Shown here: piece after piece, positions 12,062 to 23,132 of the stretch
Numbering within the stretch: position 1 is the stretch's first letter
How the letters are laid out: each line of letters opens with the position of its first letter
Source: Benincasa hispida
Lineage: Eukaryota > Streptophyta > Magnoliopsida > Cucurbitales > Cucurbitaceae
Direction of reading: 5' to 3'
Length of the DNA: 64,000 nt
NCBI RefSeq assembly: GCF_009727055.1
Contig: NC_052356.1
Coordinates: 2,124,780 to 2,188,779, forward strand
Made by a program: the position numbers and the translations under genes
The notes under the pieces: model-generated
Database searches by the model: none
What the model was told of the DNA's origin: nothing
What the model saw: only the letters and a program-made list of their open reading frames with translations

Positions 12062-12613
12062 CTAATTGATGCTTAAAACAGACTCCTCCCTGTTCCTTAG
12101 GATTTCAATTCCTAGGATCTTGCTTGCTTCCCCCAAGTCCTTCATATCAAACTCCCTTTTTAAGAGGTTTTTAACACGGGTTAAATCTTCCTTGAACCTA
12201 CCTATCAGTAACATATCATCCACATGTATGAGTAGGTAAACCTTATCCTTATAAGAACCCGTATTTACATAAATACATATGTTAAATGAACTTTTATTGA
12301 ATCCAATGCTAGATATATAGTTATTAAACCTTTTATACCAGCACCCTGGTGATTGTTTTAACCCATAGATTGACTTGTTGAGTAAGCAATAGAGATTTTT
12401 TTCTTTAACTTCAAATCCCTTAGGTTGCGTCATATAGATTGTCTCTTCTAGATATCCATGAAGGAAGGCAGTTTTCACGTCTAGTTGATGTAAGTCTAAG
12501 TTATTTTGAGCAACCAAGCATAAGAAAAGTCTTATGGAGATTTGTTTGACAACTAGAGAGAAGATCCCTGAGTAGTCTATTACTTCTCTTTGTGTAAATC
12601 CCTTTGCAACCAA
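12062..12613 (-). pseudogene. Tork-type reverse transcriptase fragment
   Basis: A 183-codon open piece of copia reverse transcriptase. It contains LDVKTAFLHG, the QPKGFE block, SIYGLKQSP and the active-site box HVDD, where the family has YVDD. The two catalytic aspartates are present and the preceding tyrosine is changed to histidine. FDMKDLGEA and LGIEILRNRE close the domain. The frame stops before RNase H, and the start is only an internal methionine (MVAKGFTQ). It lies in line with the integrase piece upstream and the RNase H pieces downstream, all part of one former polyprotein. Confidence 0.88.
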
Positions 12614-12801
12614 CCTTGCCTTATACCTAGGTTTCTAATCACAGGATGCACCTTCCTTCAGTTTGAAAAATCATTTAGAGGAAACTGGTTTATAACCTTT
12701 AGGCAGAGGAACTAAAGACCAAGTATCATTCACATTTAGTGAATGCATTTCCTGATTCATAGCCTCTATCAAATCCCTTGCATTAGACAACTTGTTGCTT
12801 C

Positions 12802-13110
12802 TTAAAAGGTTATTGGTTCTTGGTTAGTAGGAGCCACAACAACATTTAGAACCAAATTCATATAGTTCATTTCAGTATATCTAGCTGGAGGGGTAATGGT
12901 TCTCCTCTGTCTATCCCTAGCTAAGATATACTGACTCAAATCAAGTTGCTCATTAAGAGTCTCATCTTGTTCCCCTGCATCTTCCTTAACTTCTCTTATG
13001 TCACTAGGTAGGTTAGATTCAGTTGGTTGCTCATTAGATAACTCGATCTCAAATCCTGTGATAGATGACTTATCTTCATCCTCAAGTCTTTTTTTCTTTT
13101 GCATAAACAT
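12802..13110 (-). pseudogene. Linker between integrase and RT of the Tork-type polyprotein
   Basis: A 102-codon acidic, low-complexity open piece ends in a basic RQRRTITPPARY block, as seen just before RT in Tnt1-like polyproteins. It is bounded by frame breaks. No enzymatic motif is expected or seen. Confidence 0.6.
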
Positions 13111-13476
13111 GTCCTTTAAAGGTGAAGTCTCTACTAATTAAGAACTTTCTCTCTACTGGATGCCACACTTTATATCCTTTGACATCCTCTATAAAGCCTA
13201 CAAACATGCACTTAACTGCTATAGCTTTCAACTTTCCCTTATTTTGGTGAACAAACCCTACACATCCAAAAACCTTAAGGTTCTCTAGATTAGAAGGATG
13301 ATTAGTCCATTTCTACGTAGAGGTAAGCAACTCTAGAGATGTGTGAGGGTACCTATTCAAGGTATATAGTGTGTAAACTATAACTTCTGCCTAAAAGTTT
13401 TCACTTAGGATAGCATCAGAAAGCAAAATCTAACCTTTTCCATTATAGTTCTGTTTTACCTTTCAACAACCCCATT

Positions 13477-14568
13477 CTATTGAGGTGTACACCTCACAGT
13501 TCTATGCCTAGTTATACCATTCTCACTATAGTATTTGTCAAAGTATTCATTGCAAAACTCAAACCCATTGCCAGTTCTAAAGTATTTTAACCTTTTAGAT
13601 GTTTGGGTTTCTATTATAGCTTTCCATTCGTTAAACTTTCCAAAAACTTGGTCCTTAGTTTTAAGAAAGTATATCCAGCTCTTCCTAGAAAAGTCATCTA
13701 TAAAGGTTAGAAAATACCTTGAGCCACTAATGCATGGTGTAGAAGATGGTCCCCATAAGTCAGAATGAACATAGTCCAAAGTTCCTTTGGTGGTATGCTG
13801 AGATTTTGTGAAACTTTGTCTGGTTGTTTTCCCTAGAATATAGTGTTCATAGAAGGAAAGGTGCTCACTGATCCCTTTAGGCAGTATATCTTGTTTAGAC
13901 AATGCTTGCATCCTTTTTACACTGATATGGGATAGTCTTTTGTGCCACAAGTCTGCCTTGGTCAAGCTTGCTATTAAAACAGTGTAGGCACTAGTCATCA
14001 TCTCTACTTCTCTTACAATATAGAGGTCATTGACCTTTTTATCAACCAACACTATCTTAAAATCCTTAATCACCTCTAGGATTCCATCTTTTCCTCTACT
14101 CTCACACCCAATGGAGTAAAGAACACTCAGAGATATAAAATTTCTCTTGAGTAAAGGTACATGTCTCACATTTCTGAGAAGCTTGATTGATCTATCCTTT
14201 AGCTTTGAGGATACTAAACTAACCCCTTTGATTTTGCAGGCTTCATTGTTCCCTATGTACACAGATTCTCCATCCACATCCTTATAGGTATTGAACCAAG
14301 GTCGGAAGGATGTCATATGATAGGTACAGCTAGAGTCAAATACCCAGTCATGCTTCCCAAGAGGAATTATTTGGTTGGTTTTGTTTCTAGTTGAGGCTAA
14401 GGCATTAGAATAGAAGTAGGACCCTTCAACCATTGAAGCTTCTGACTGTTTTCCTTTCTGATCCTTCTTCTTTTCCTGATTTTTCCATTTTAAGTTGTAG
14501 CTATCCCTAATCAAGTGTCCTTTCTTCTTATAGTAGTTACATCTCAGTTTTGTTTTGGGTTTATGCAC
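13477..14568 (-). pseudogene. Tork-type gag end, protease and integrase core
   Basis: A 363-codon open piece. A zinc knuckle near residue 10 is damaged: the second and fourth cysteines are Y and S. Protease follows with WVFDSSCTYHMT, where the family has DSG. The pre-integrase block LWHKRLSHIS and the integrase core (HSDLWGP, then RTGNG) come next. The family has RTDNG, so the second catalytic aspartate of the DDE triad is lost. The frame ends at a TAG right after CTPQ, where family members read PQQNG. Even apart from the frame breaks, integrase and probably protease would be inactive. Confidence 0.9.
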
Positions 14569-15229
14569 TTCACCAGACTGATTTCTAGTCCATTTAGACT
14601 AATTCTGCTTGTTCTTACCCTTGACAACTTCTGACCAGGCTGTTTCTTTTTGATTGACTGAAGCTCCAACTCTCTAGTTCTTAATGCTGAAATAATGGCA
14701 TTAGTGGTAACTGACTCTCTGCTATATTTCAAGGCATTCTTTACCTCACTATAGGCCTCAGGTAGAGAGTTCAACAAGACAAAGGCTTCATTCTCATTGC
14801 CAATCTTTTTGCCAAGGCTCTGTAACTCAGAAACTATCATTTTAAACTCATCCAGTTTGTCTAATAGTGGTTTAGCAGAATCCATCTTAAAAGTGAAGAA
14901 CTTTTCCCTTAGGTACATCTTGTTAGGGAGATCCTTGGTTGCAAAGAGACCTTCCAGCTTGACCCACATCTTGTAGGCCATGACTTGATTGATCACTTGT
15001 CTCAAAATGCTATCACTAAGATTAAGAACTAAAGTCCCATAGGCTATAAGTTTCATGTCTTCCCTTTCTTGAGCTGTTAATGTAGGTGGCAGAGTCGACG
15101 GGCTAAAAGGACTTTATGAGCTCTCTATTGTCCAAGAATAGCTTTAAGAATAGCTTTGGTTTTGGCCTTCCACAGACAAAAATCACAATTTCCATCGAAC
15201 TTCTCTATTTCAAATCTAGCAACAACCAT
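14544..15229 (-). pseudogene. Tork-type gag, frameshifted
   Basis: The likely start is the ATG at 15229, opening with VARFEIEKFDG, the usual beginning of Tnt1-type gag. After a frame change near 15125-15056 the gag helical domain continues (AYKMWVKLEGLF, REKFFTFKM, LLNSLPEAY). The end overlaps the next open piece by 25 bases in another frame, which is decay and not a designed overlap. The product would be the capsid protein that packages element RNA. Confidence 0.85.
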
Positions 15230-15309
15230 CACTGACCTGAACGGGTATTGAGAATGGTTTTGTTGAGATCTTGATGCTCCAAGAATGCTGACCTTAATGA
15301 TCTTCAAAT

Positions 15310-15321
15310 GCTCTGATAACA
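15310..15321 (-). other. Primer binding site of the Tork-type element
   Basis: The reverse strand reads TGTTATCAGAGC, one base from the TGGTATCAGAGC complement of initiator Met tRNA. It lies five bases inside the 5' LTR. Confidence 0.8.
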
Positions 15322-15326
15322 CAAAT

Positions 15327-15980
15327 TGTTGGGTTATTCAATCTTCTCTATGCCCAATTACTCAAGATCAACACTGAGATGATGAAGAAATAGTTGAGAA
15401 AGGTTCTGTCAAATCCTCGAAGCTAAATACTCGATACTCGATAAGCTTCTACTCGATACTCGATGTGAATATCCTTCTATCCTCGACGAGTTTCTATTTT
15501 TTGCCCGATGGAACTCGAGTAGTGCAAATCGATACTCGACTCTACTTGATGAGTCATGATCTTTACTCGAAGCAACTCGAAGACGAAAATGACTAACTCG
15601 ATGCTATTCGATGGAGGAAATCGATGCGCGATTCAACTCGATACTCTAAAATCGATACGTTTTGATAACAAGATTGTGTTTATGCGATTTGTAGAATGAT
15701 TGATGTCGATCGAACAAAGAAGATAAAGGGAAGAAGAAGAAACACACAGGATTATGTGGTTCGGCCAAGATGCCTACGTCCACTGGAAGATTCGAGTTTT
15801 TTTTTTTTTAATTGAAAGATTGTGTACAACTTTGTTTTGTTTACAGAAAAATAGAAAATTATGAACTACTCTGTTTTGTTTTCTGATCAGTGGTATTTAT
15901 AACATATACCAATAGACTGTTACAAGATAAAGTTAGTTATAAGCTAAACCAGTTGAGGTATTTGAGTCATGATTTCTTCA
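15327..15980 (-). repeat. 5' LTR of the Tork-type element (654 bp)
   Basis: A direct repeat of 10538-11176 with scattered substitutions and small indels. A TATAAATA box on the reverse strand is at 15894-15901. CTCGAT words are dense at 15420-15660. The GTGGTTCGGCCAAGATGCC motif lies near 15758. Confidence 0.85.
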
Positions 15981-16175
15981 GAAGATCAAGTGGTAGAGAA
16001 TAAGACAACCCTTAGACGTATAGGAGATCAACTTAGTATGATGGTTGATGCATTTAGAGCCTTGCATAAGGAGAATTTTGCCAATGCCATTAATGTAGGA
16101 AGGTCTATTATTTTAGACTCTGATGGTGAAGATGAGTTGGAAGCAGTAGAGTCAATCCAAGAGCAGGTTTGTTAG
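15981..16175 (+). pseudogene. Gypsy-type gag-like fragment, right part
   Basis: The open frame continues the fragment at 10320-10537 in the same orientation on the other side of the Tork-type insertion. It is acidic and helical (RRIGDQLSMMV, then DSDGEDELEAVE) and ends at a TAG. The family is not proven, for the reasons given for the left part. Confidence 0.4.
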
Positions 16176-16439
16176 ATTGAGAGAGAATTTTTTTTTTCTT
16201 AATTTGGATGAGAAAGCTCAAGTGATTAAGGCTAAGGTTGAATAGCTTTGTTTTCCATCTTTTCAGAGCCCTCCCATTCTTGATTTTTCTCTTTCTTATG
16301 AGCCTTATGAATATGAGTCTACATTTAACTTTTCGTCTTTTAATTTTTCGTATATTAATATACCAAAAATAATTTTATGCTTTCAGGTGCCTAGGAAAAT
16401 ATGGTGAGCCTATAAGATATTGTAGGTTACATTGATTCA

Positions 16440-16791
16440 AGCAAGAAGTGGCCTAAAAAATGGAAGAATTTTTACGTACCTTGACGTATAATCTTCCATG
16501 TCGTCTAGCTCAGGACATTAAACCCAATGCTTCTTGGGAGGCAACCCAAGTTTTATTTGCTTTTAGTTGTTTTAAGTTATCTTTTTTAATTTTAATTCAA
16601 CTCTCATTGTGTGTAATATTATTTTTTTTTCTAGTCTATGTCTTACAGGAGCCCTCAACAAAGCAGTAGTTTGTAACCCTAACACATGTGGATCACTTCA
16701 CTAATCAGGCCAGTTTCTCTCACTCCATATGCTTATTTCTTTTTTATTGCATTGAGGACAACAAATGTTTATAATTTTGGGGTGGGGGAAG
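16440..16791 (+). mobile_element. Gypsy-type (Tat/Athila-like) 3' untranslated region and purine tract
   Basis: GACATTAAACCCAATGCTTC followed by TTGGGAGGCAACCCAAG (16513-16550) is a phrase common downstream of pol in Tat/Athila elements. ATTGAGGACAAC and then a polypurine run at 16773-16791 (TTTTGGGGTGGGGGAAG) follow, the usual order before a 3' LTR. This fixes the host of the Tork-type insertion as a forward gypsy-type element. Confidence 0.65.
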
Positions 16792-17324
16792 TACAGCGCA
16801 TTTTTGCTTGTCTTGTTGCTTTTATCTTGTTATGCATGCATGTTAATTAGGAAAATTAATTTATGCATGTTAATTGAATGAATATTTTTGAGTGGCTAAA
16901 TTTTGGAGAAATTTTTTTGATTTTGAGTGAGAAAATATGAGTTGTGGTTTAATTGTGAAATTTGATGAGCATGTGATGATTATAGTTGCCTAGCAGTTGT
17001 TCCAAATATGTGTATTAGATGATTTGCTGTGGAAATAAGATACCATACTCCTGAAATAAGTTTTCTTTAAGTCCCTCTTTGATTCCCTTGCATATTCAAG
17101 CACATAGCCATGTTTGTTTAAGTTTCTAATGGTGAAACATGAGTTTACTTGAACTAATCAGGTGTCATCCCGAAAGGTCCTGAAATGAGTTAGGGAGTTC
17201 TATATGTGTTGTGTAGTTTTGTTACTAGATTGAATGGAAAAGAAAAATATGTTGGGAAAAAGGAAAAAGAAAAGAAAGAAGAAGAAAAGCAAAAGAAAAT
17301 TGTTTTTGAAGAAAATTGTTTTTA
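16792..17324 (+). mobile_element. Possible 3' LTR of the gypsy-type remnant
   Basis: Placed only by position, directly after the purine tract at 16773-16791. No second copy was found to define its borders. An A/G-rich run fills 17230-17330. Confidence 0.3.
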
Positions 17325-17470
17325 GTCTATCGAATAATATTTATAATATCGATCAATACTAGCAATACTACTAAATAGTAAGAGTGGGCAAGATCAGATC
17401 AATCTATAGGGATACGTGAAGATTAGTTTCATAAAGCTCATTCTTAGTAAAAGCGGTAAATGATGGGGGA
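17325..17470. repeat. Dispersed repeat, copy 2 of 2
   Basis: The partner of 8765-8895, in the same orientation. Confidence 0.55.
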
Positions 17471-18173
17471 TTTGGGTAGTGAATTGGAAAGCGAGAAAGA
17501 TAAACAAGCTAAAGAAAGACAGTTTCTCCTTAAAAATGTAAATGGACAAGATATATTTAGTTAGTGAAAGTGGATTTCCCCAAATTATACATATGCTCCT
17601 ATAATATAACTTAGTTACCTCAAACACGTCTTACTTAATCGGTAATACTAATAGTAAGTCATTAGTTATCAATTAAGACTCAATTCCTAATTAAACTATA
17701 TTCTAATTAACCAAGAATGAAACACAACGTGGAATTAATCTAAGTATATGTATTAAGAATTAATTCAAAGTAGATGGCTAGGTTCGGTTACTAACAACAA
17801 AGTTTGATAATTTGAATATGCTCGACGATAAACCTAGGGTAGAATTCAATGTTCGATTACCATTTTTCATATGATAACTTGACATGTGCGCTTGCACGTA
17901 ACAACACTCTTCCTCTAAACTCTAGGGCCAAACTCAATAATAACATAAAAATTTATACAACTTAATTAGGTGACATATTCAACTTAGGTGAGACCCGTGC
18001 TTGATTATTCGAAACACTAAAGAACAGATTCAATCAAGGCATTCAAACACTAAGCATGGTCTCTCACATTTATTACAAAGCGTTGGTTAACATAGTTTAG
18101 CAACACACAAGACCAAAAACAGCCCAAATACTTACAATTAAGTTAACATGTGAATAAAGAAAATTAAATAAAG
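17471..18173. other. Region downstream of hydrolase gene A
   Basis: AT-rich, with no gene seen. The 3' untranslated end of gene A must lie in its right part. A stretch around 17890-17960 resembles part of intron 1 of gene B (34690-34750), so an old mobile-element piece may be shared. Confidence 0.3.
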
Positions 18174-20113
18174 TTATCCAGCTAGAAGTGCCCTTAGTAT
18201 GGCTTCAAAGCTTTCATCGTCATGAACTAATAAATGGCCAGCATTGGGAATCTCATGATATTGAATCCATGGAAGTTTCTTTGCTATAAAATGATTAAGT
18301 TCAACTGGGACTACACGATCTGCACTGCCTTGCCACATATGAACACAGCCCTTATTGTGAGTGAATGGATTGGTCAATTCAATTGGATCAAAATCCCATT
18401 TTCCAAAAGCAACCAATATGTCTCGGTGAAGACATTCATATTCACCTTGTTTTCTTCTTTTTTCCTAACAAATAATATCACAACATAGAAATGCTACACC
18501 TTTAGCATACGAATTAACTAAATTATATGAAAATATGTGTGTCATGTGAAAGTATGTTTTAACAAAACAATAAAGAGTGAACTTTTTCAAACAATGTAAG
18601 AATATCTATCTTTGTTGCAGTGGCATTTTCAGTTGAAACTAGTAAGGTCGCGATAGAACTTTATGCTAAAGTGAACAATATCATAATATTATATCATTGT
18701 GAAAAATGTGGAGAGATACTACCATGATCTTTTTGGAATAATTGCAAATTTAGCAATCAGAACCAAAGTATTAGCAGATATAGCACAATATAAGAGAATT
18801 TGCAAATATAGCAAGATTTAGATCCAGCTTTGGAAGTCGATCAGTGATAGACTATATTGCTGGTAATCTATCAACAATACAGTCCTGATAGATTTTGCTA
18901 TATTTGTAATTCATTAGAAATTTTCCTATATCCTAAAAGTGCTACATATTGAAATTATCCTATCTTTTTCCTGTGAAATAATTCTAATTTTATGATATGC
19001 TACATTTTGTTTTCCTTATTTGAAATCTTAACATTTGGACATACGTTGACAATTAAAGTTCTATATGCTTATAATTAGTTTTGAAAAGTGCGATCAAAGT
19101 CCCACATTATTTAGACAAAATAGTACCGGATGATTATTTGGGCAGTCCATTACTCCCATGAATAATTCTAGATCAGAATCAGTGAACATTCCTTCATCCA
19201 CCATTGATGGGAACCATTTTTGTTTAGTCCACCAAAAATATAACCATGGTGTGTAATGTGCAATTCCAAATGCAAGTTGGAAAGATTTAGGAAGCTGCTT
19301 AAATGACTTTGTTAATAAAGCTGATGGAGTTGCATGCCACCAATAATTCACAAAAGGAACTACCAAGGAAGCTCCTATGAGTCTGCAAAATTAATTAAAT
19401 GATGAAGAATTAATTAACATTTAATCAAAGTGGAAAAGAACAACTAATTAAGATTTAATCAAAGTTAAATGCCTGTGTGGGATGTATTTAAGACAACTCC
19501 AAATAGGATAGGCTCCCAATGAACATCCAATTACATAAAATTTGGTACCAAGCTCCAATTTATCTGCCAATTCTTGAATGTCAAATGCTTCAGATTTAGC
19601 TGTACGTGATGGATATGGATCACTGTCTCCATATCCAGCTCTATCATATAATATAATGCACGCATTAAGTTCCTCCATGAGTTCCTGATCAAATTTATAA
19701 TCCAAACATTAAGTTTTTATGAACTTTCAATTACATGTCTATTAGATTCTTGAATTTTGATTAACATTTAAGAAGTCTTCAAACTTTCAAACTCTCGTCA
19801 GAAGACAACATTAACGAGTAGTACTTTTGAAGAAAGAATATAAAAATGCATGTCATACTTGAGAAAGAGCTATGTGCATATGTTTGGAAGTATCATAGCC
19901 ATGTGACAAAATGATTTTGTGTTGAGCCATTTCCTTAGGAACTCCAAATTCTTTGTAGGCCAAATGTCTGCCATCATTGAGCTTAACCCTAGGTGAAGTT
20001 ATTGGAGGCCCTTTTGGTGTTCCACATATCTTTGATGCTGGAGGTTTCAATGCTACATAAACCCATCCAACAATTCCTACTAGAAATGCTACTCCAATAA
20101 TTATAATAATCAT
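18174..20113 (-). CDS. Alpha/beta-hydrolase A, membrane-anchored, four coding exons
   Basis: Predicted exons are 20113-19859, 19684-19473, 19382-19127 and 18464-18174, giving 337 residues; all junctions keep frame. Residues 1-25 are a hydrophobic anchor. An HGY oxyanion motif is near residue 75. The nucleophile elbow GCSLG places Ser140, with Asp290 in GSADRVVP and His318 in NAGH, a complete hydrolase triad. Length and blocks (DRAGYGDSDPYPSR, LKYIPHR, FVNYWW) match a plant family annotated only as alpha/beta-hydrolase superfamily; the substrate is unknown. Intron 2 has a GC donor (CACAG/GCATTT) where the paralogue B has GT. A 5' UTR intron (20540-20117) ends three bases before the ATG. Intron 3 carries a palindromic repeat. 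The exon borders are inferred by eye and by comparison with gene B. Confidence 0.88.
18730..18960. repeat. TATC palindromic repeat in intron 3 of gene A
   Basis: Contains the GATCAGTGATAGAC and CCTGATAGATTTTGCTATAT blocks of the family best seen at 38567-38711, but more diverged. Confidence 0.55.
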
Positions 20114-20540
20114 TACCTGAAAAAATAACAAAAATTATTTTTAGATCTCGTTTGATAACTATTTAATTTTTTATCTGTTTGTATAAATTTCATGTTTTTT
20201 TCACAACTCTTTAAAATGGTTTTTATCAAATCCAAAGCTTTGAATAAGTTCACTTCATTTTGAATAGGGAAAACACAACTCATGCAACAAAAGGAAGATT
20301 ATAATAATTTTCTTAAACCAACTTGGAACAATAGTTGTATACAAAGAAAAAATTGCAGCATTATAAATATAAATAAAGATAAGAAAACAAATAAATATAT
20401 GGGATATATAAATGAATATATCCTTCAAAGAGGCAGAGACAATAATGAATATATGAAGAAGTAGAAGGAATGAAAGAGTACACAATAACAACAAAACCAA
20501 AATAAATAAATAAATAAAGAAATAAATAAAAATATTAACC

Positions 20541-20625
20541 TTATGAAGAGTAAAAAGGAGATTATAAGAGAATTGGTAGGGGATGGAGGATGTGAACAAC
20601 CTAAGTTCCAAAACTATCTATAAAT
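20541..20625 (-). promoter_or_regulatory. 5' leader exon and TATA-like box of gene A
   Basis: The reverse strand carries TATTTATAG at 20617-20625. A leader follows, ending at a donor (TTCATAAG/GTTAAT) at 20541/20540. The matching acceptor is TTTTCAG before 20116. The transcription start is not determined. Confidence 0.5.
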
Positions 20626-20985
20626 ATTAATATGAAAAGGAAGGGAGGGGTGGTAATCCTAATTATAGGACAAACCAAAAAAATTTGTTGGCAGTTGTTG
20701 CTGCCCAATTTGTTTCACTGTTTATTCAGTTTGTTCTTAAAGGCTTCCTTTGCTTTCATAATTATTTAAAGAAGTTCCGTTTGGTAACCGTAAAAGTTGT
20801 TTTTGTTTTGAAAAATTAGCTTAGAATTCAAATGATTTTATAGCGAATTTAAAAACTGAATAAGAAATGATGAGTTGAAAAAATTAAAAATTAATAACAA
20901 AAGTAATGGTTACTAGATGAGACCTTAGTTTTTTGTTTTTGGTTTTTGAAAATTAAGCTTATAAATATTAATACTTATACCCATA

Positions 20986-20987
<2 letters not shown>

Positions 20988-21023
<36 letters not shown>
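20988..21023. repeat. Poly-T tract (36 bases)
   Basis: An uninterrupted T run. It could be a reverse-strand retroposon tail or simple slippage. Confidence 0.9.
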
Positions 21024-21027
<4 letters not shown>

Positions 21028-21560
21028 AAAAAAAATACTTGTTTTTTTATTCTAGAATTTGGCTATAAAAAATTAGGGGTTATTTTTCTACAAAATTGAA
21101 AATAATAAATTTGGAAAGATACCAGCATAATTTTTTTAAAAAAATAATAAAATAAAATAAAGATGAAATTTTGGCTAAATGACTACTAAGGCCCGTTTGC
21201 TAACCTATTTTTTTCTTATTTGTACAATGATTTGCATCTTCCTTGAGTACAATGGATGAAGTTTTAGTCAAATTCAAAAAATAAAAACAAGTTTTAAAAA
21301 CTACTTATTTTAGTTTTCAAATTTTGGTTTGGTTGTTTGAATCATTGGTCAAATATAGATAACAAAATTTTGGAGGTGGAAGTAGTATCAATACGCTTCA
21401 TTTTCAAAAACAAAAATCTAAAAACCAAATGATGCCTAAATTTTTCCAATCAAATACGTTTGTTTCATTGTGTATTAAGTTGGTTACTAAAAGTTCAAGC
21501 TTTTATGAAAAACAAAATTGGAAAAATTGGTACTCATGAAGATGCCGTCCGAAATAACCA

Positions 21561-21561
<1 letters not shown>

Positions 21562-21602
<41 letters not shown>
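21562..21602. repeat. Poly-A tract (41 bases)
   Basis: An uninterrupted A run, possibly a retroposon tail. The length may be an assembly estimate. Confidence 0.9.
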
Positions 21603-21604
<2 letters not shown>

Positions 21605-22374
21605 AAAGGAGTGTTGGAACTAAAAATTAGGTGTGATTTCTACCTATATTCATCAAAGGACACTTTAGGCATTTTATGGAAAGATCAAAGATAGTGAAAA
21701 TCACCCAAAAAGTGCTTTAAGCTCTGTTCGAGATTGTTGTACCTTTTAAGCTAACTGTTGGCAACTGTACTTTTTGAAAAATCGACTACCAAAAGAAGTA
21801 AAATAATGTTCGATGAATTCCAGCTTAAATTTGAAAATGGTAGATTTTAGTGTTTGGTAAATAAATATAAAAACATCTTATTTTAGATATAATAACTAAA
21901 ATAGGCCTATAATCAACTTTTCTTTTTCTTGTAAATTAAAGTTTCAAATAATTGTTTAGAATGATAAATTTTGTTTGATATAGATTCATTTAAATATTAA
22001 GGGAAATAGCTTTAGTTTTTTTTTAAAGAAATCAATATAGTATACTTGTTCAAAAAATTGATGCATTCAACTCATGAAAATAGAAAATAAATAGAGAAAT
22101 AGATCAATTATAAAATAAATCTTATTTTAAATTATAAATTTGAAAACTAAATATTATAAAAAACTCTACCTAATTTTAGGAGAATCTAAAAACTCACAGG
22201 ATACTACTTTTAAAGGAGGCGTGAAATTAATATGTTTTTAAGAGTGATTTAAACAAATTTAATTTAAATCTATTTTACCAAATGCAAAATACGATTAAGA
22301 TTTGTCTATAATCGATCCTATCTCTCCCAAAAGAAATTCCAAATGCACATTTAATAAGGTTCAAATTGAGGATA

Positions 22375-23050
22375 ACTTATAAGTGTGATTTTATGTTGTA
22401 TGCTAGTGGTTTTCAGAAATCAAGCAAAGGAGCAAGATGTGAAGCTTCAAGATAAAAAATGGAAAAAACGAGTCTAGGGTGAGTTACTCGATTACTCGAT
22501 GACTCGACAGCCTTACTCAATTATACTAGATAGTATTATGGTAAATACTTGATGCTCGACTGCTCGATGGTTGATTATACTCGATGGCATTCACTGGCAT
22601 TTACTCTTTACTTGATTGCTTGATTACTCGATAGCATTCACTGACATTTACTCGATGCATTACTCGATTTACTCAATGATACTTAATGATACTCGATGAA
22701 ATTTTTTAATTACTCGGTTCTCTTCAATTTGTTGATTTTCTTGGTCATATTTTATCCTTTTGGCACAATTTTCTCTTACTGACTCCTAAACGCTTTGGGG
22801 ACCATTTTACCTACAAAATTAGCATTTAAAGCAAATAATCAACACAATTTTGGGGAATTAACATAGAAAATATATATTCTTTAAAAACCTAACACTCAAT
22901 CTGTGAGAATATAGCAGGTACACTCAAATTCAAGACAACTTATAAGTGTGATTTTATGTTGTATGCTAGTGGTTTTCAGAAATCAAGCAAAGGAGCAAGA
23001 TGTGAAGCTTCGAGATGAAAAATGGCAAAAATGAGCCTAGGGTGAGTTCT
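22375..23050. repeat. Direct repeat pair enclosing an inverted LTR-junction copy
   Basis: Direct copies at about 22375-22487 and 22937-23050 share AACTTATAAGTGTGATTT, TTTCAGAAATCAAGC and CTAGGGTGAGTT. Between them, 22488-22894 is the reverse complement of the first 400 or so bases of the solo LTR at 23775. It is followed by CTCAA and 22 bases that are the reverse complement of the Sirevirus integrase sequence beside that solo LTR. Confidence 0.85.
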
Positions 23051-23132
23051 AGGGCCATTTGAATGAAAAAAAAAGAAAAAAAGAAAAAAAAGAGGAAAAG
23101 AGGTCAAAAGCTAAAGTAGAGGATGTTGATGT

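Larger units (their letters stand above)
10538..15980 (-). mobile_element. Tork/Tnt1-type Ty1/copia retrotransposon, two LTRs, decayed
   Basis: Direct repeats at 10538-11176 and 15327-15980 bound an internal region with gag, protease, integrase, RT and RNase H on the reverse strand, the Ty1/copia order. The primer site lies beside the right-hand LTR and the purine tract beside the left-hand one, so transcription would run right to left. The flanks are GAAGT (10533-10537) and GAAGA (15981-15985), a probable 5-bp target duplication with one change. Stops and frameshifts break every gene, so it cannot move on its own. Confidence 0.9.
20640..22370. other. AT-rich spacer upstream of gene A
   Basis: No gene was seen. 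It contains a run of 36 T (20988-21023) and a run of 41 A (21562-21602). The rest is low-complexity AT-rich sequence. Confidence 0.5.

Noticed and set aside
20255..20611. A 118-codon reverse frame rich in F, L and I that looks like a membrane protein
   Set aside because: It overlaps the 5' leader and leader intron of hydrolase A. The hydrophobic residues come from T-rich intron sequence.
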